Shown here in pieces: positions 63,665 to 64,000 of a stretch of 64,000 bases of DNA. The position numbers were made by a program, and so were the translations under genes. Under the pieces are notes generated by a model. It worked only from the letters and a program-made list of their open reading frames with translations, was not told the DNA's origin and searched no databases. Each line of letters opens with the position of its first letter. Positions within the stretch are counted from its first letter, which is position 1. The stretch lies in NCBI RefSeq assembly GCF_009362815.1, contig NZ_WHNX01000005.1:1-64000 (forward strand), given 5' to 3'. Source of the DNA: Alkalibaculum sporogenes (GTDB lineage: Bacteria > Bacillota > Clostridia > Eubacteriales > Alkalibacteraceae).

Positions 63665-64000
63665 ATGCATCATTTATTATCTGAAAATGTACAAAGTGGC
63701 GATTGGAAAAATGAAAAACATGTACCTGTAATACAAGCACCAGCAAATGTAAAAAAAGACGAAACTTTTGAACTTGTTATTAGTATAGGTGAAGAAATCC
63801 CTCACCCGAACACATTTGAACATCACATTAAATGGATTAAAGCATTTTTTAAACCTGAAGGTGCAAAGTTTCCTATTGAAATAGCTACTGTATCTTTTGA
63901 TGCTCATGGTGAGTCTGACATATATTCAGATTACTTTGGTACAGTAAAAACTAAGATTCAAGGATCAGGTACACTTTATGCATTAAGTTATTGCAATATC
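63665..64000 (+). CDS. Superoxide reductase, neelaredoxin type (cut by window end)
   Basis: The frame is open to the window end (112 codons). It lacks the N-terminal rubredoxin-like domain of desulfoferrodoxin and begins with the catalytic module: E-K-H-V-P-V-I, H-P-N-T-x-E-H-H-I-x-W-I, and at the edge Y-C-N-I, the beginning of the C-N-x-H-G-x-W iron-site motif. It reduces superoxide to peroxide without making oxygen, a mark of anaerobes. AGGAGTG precedes ATG 63665. Confidence 0.93.
   Translation, partial: MHHLLSENVQSGDWKNEKHVPVIQAPANVKKDETFELVISIGEEIPHPNTFEHHIKWIKAFFKPEGAKFPIEIATVSFDAHGESDIYSDYFGTVKTKIQGSGTLYALSYCNI

Noticed and set aside
63677-63907. Minus-strand open frame at the window end
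   Set aside because: It is the antisense shadow of the superoxide reductase gene, which has a proper start, ribosome binding site and family motifs.

Overview
The window reads as a chromosomal segment of an AT-rich, endospore-forming, strictly anaerobic Firmicute (Clostridia or Tissierellia type). Sporulation genes (yabP, yabQ, spoVG, spoVT, two spoVB-like genes), AGGAGG-type ribosome binding sites, T-rich hairpin terminators, cobalamin and preQ1 riboswitches, and a superoxide reductase of the neelaredoxin type all point that way. I cannot name a genus from sequence alone.

Layout. (1) 1-1772, minus strand: yabP-yabQ-divIC-yabR, the tail of the conserved Firmicute purR-to-yabR cluster. (2) 1838-6846: a PdaA-like deacetylase, an M23 metallopeptidase, and a NarL-type two-component system next to a lipoprotein with two flavinylation-like motifs. 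(3) 7188-20378, minus strand: a long operon under an adenosylcobalamin riboswitch. It encodes a NEAT-like surface protein, a Fe/B12-type ABC importer, a CobN/BchH-like chelatase subunit, a lipoprotein, a class B sortase, a second NEAT-like surface protein, and BchI- and BchD-like chelatase motor subunits. (4) 20418-22024: cobK/cbiJ behind its own cobalamin riboswitch, with a block of 125-bp structured repeats between the two. (5) 22158-27807: a frameshifted YcgQ remnant, marR and trmO, then a third cobalamin riboswitch driving a second importer whose binding protein is fused to an FMN-binding (flavinylation) domain. (6) 27946-39236, minus strand: purL-E-C-F-M-N-H-D. (7) 39443-40541: an MBL-fold protein and two copies of a 145-bp structured repeat. 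(8) 40533-57442, minus strand: the rest of the conserved cluster, purR-spoVG-glmU-prs-pth-mfd-prsA-prsA-spoVT-spoVB-spoVB-mazG-hup-rqcP. (9) 57782-64000: two tandem murC genes, queT behind a preQ1 riboswitch, a patatin, a SEC-C protein and the start of a superoxide reductase gene.

How it fits together. The cell-wall, translation and sporulation genes form the usual housekeeping cluster, but rqcP and yabP, normally neighbours, are separated here by about 39 kb carrying the pur genes and three cobalamin-riboswitch units. Those three units look like one regulon for capture, import and metal handling of a corrinoid, cobalt or related tetrapyrrole. The strongest candidates for undescribed biology are the sortase-anchored NEAT-like proteins without the haem tyrosines coupled to a CobN/BchI/BchD-type chelatase, the flavin-domain/binding-protein fusion, and two families of structured intergenic repeats, one of which shows compensatory base changes between its copies.
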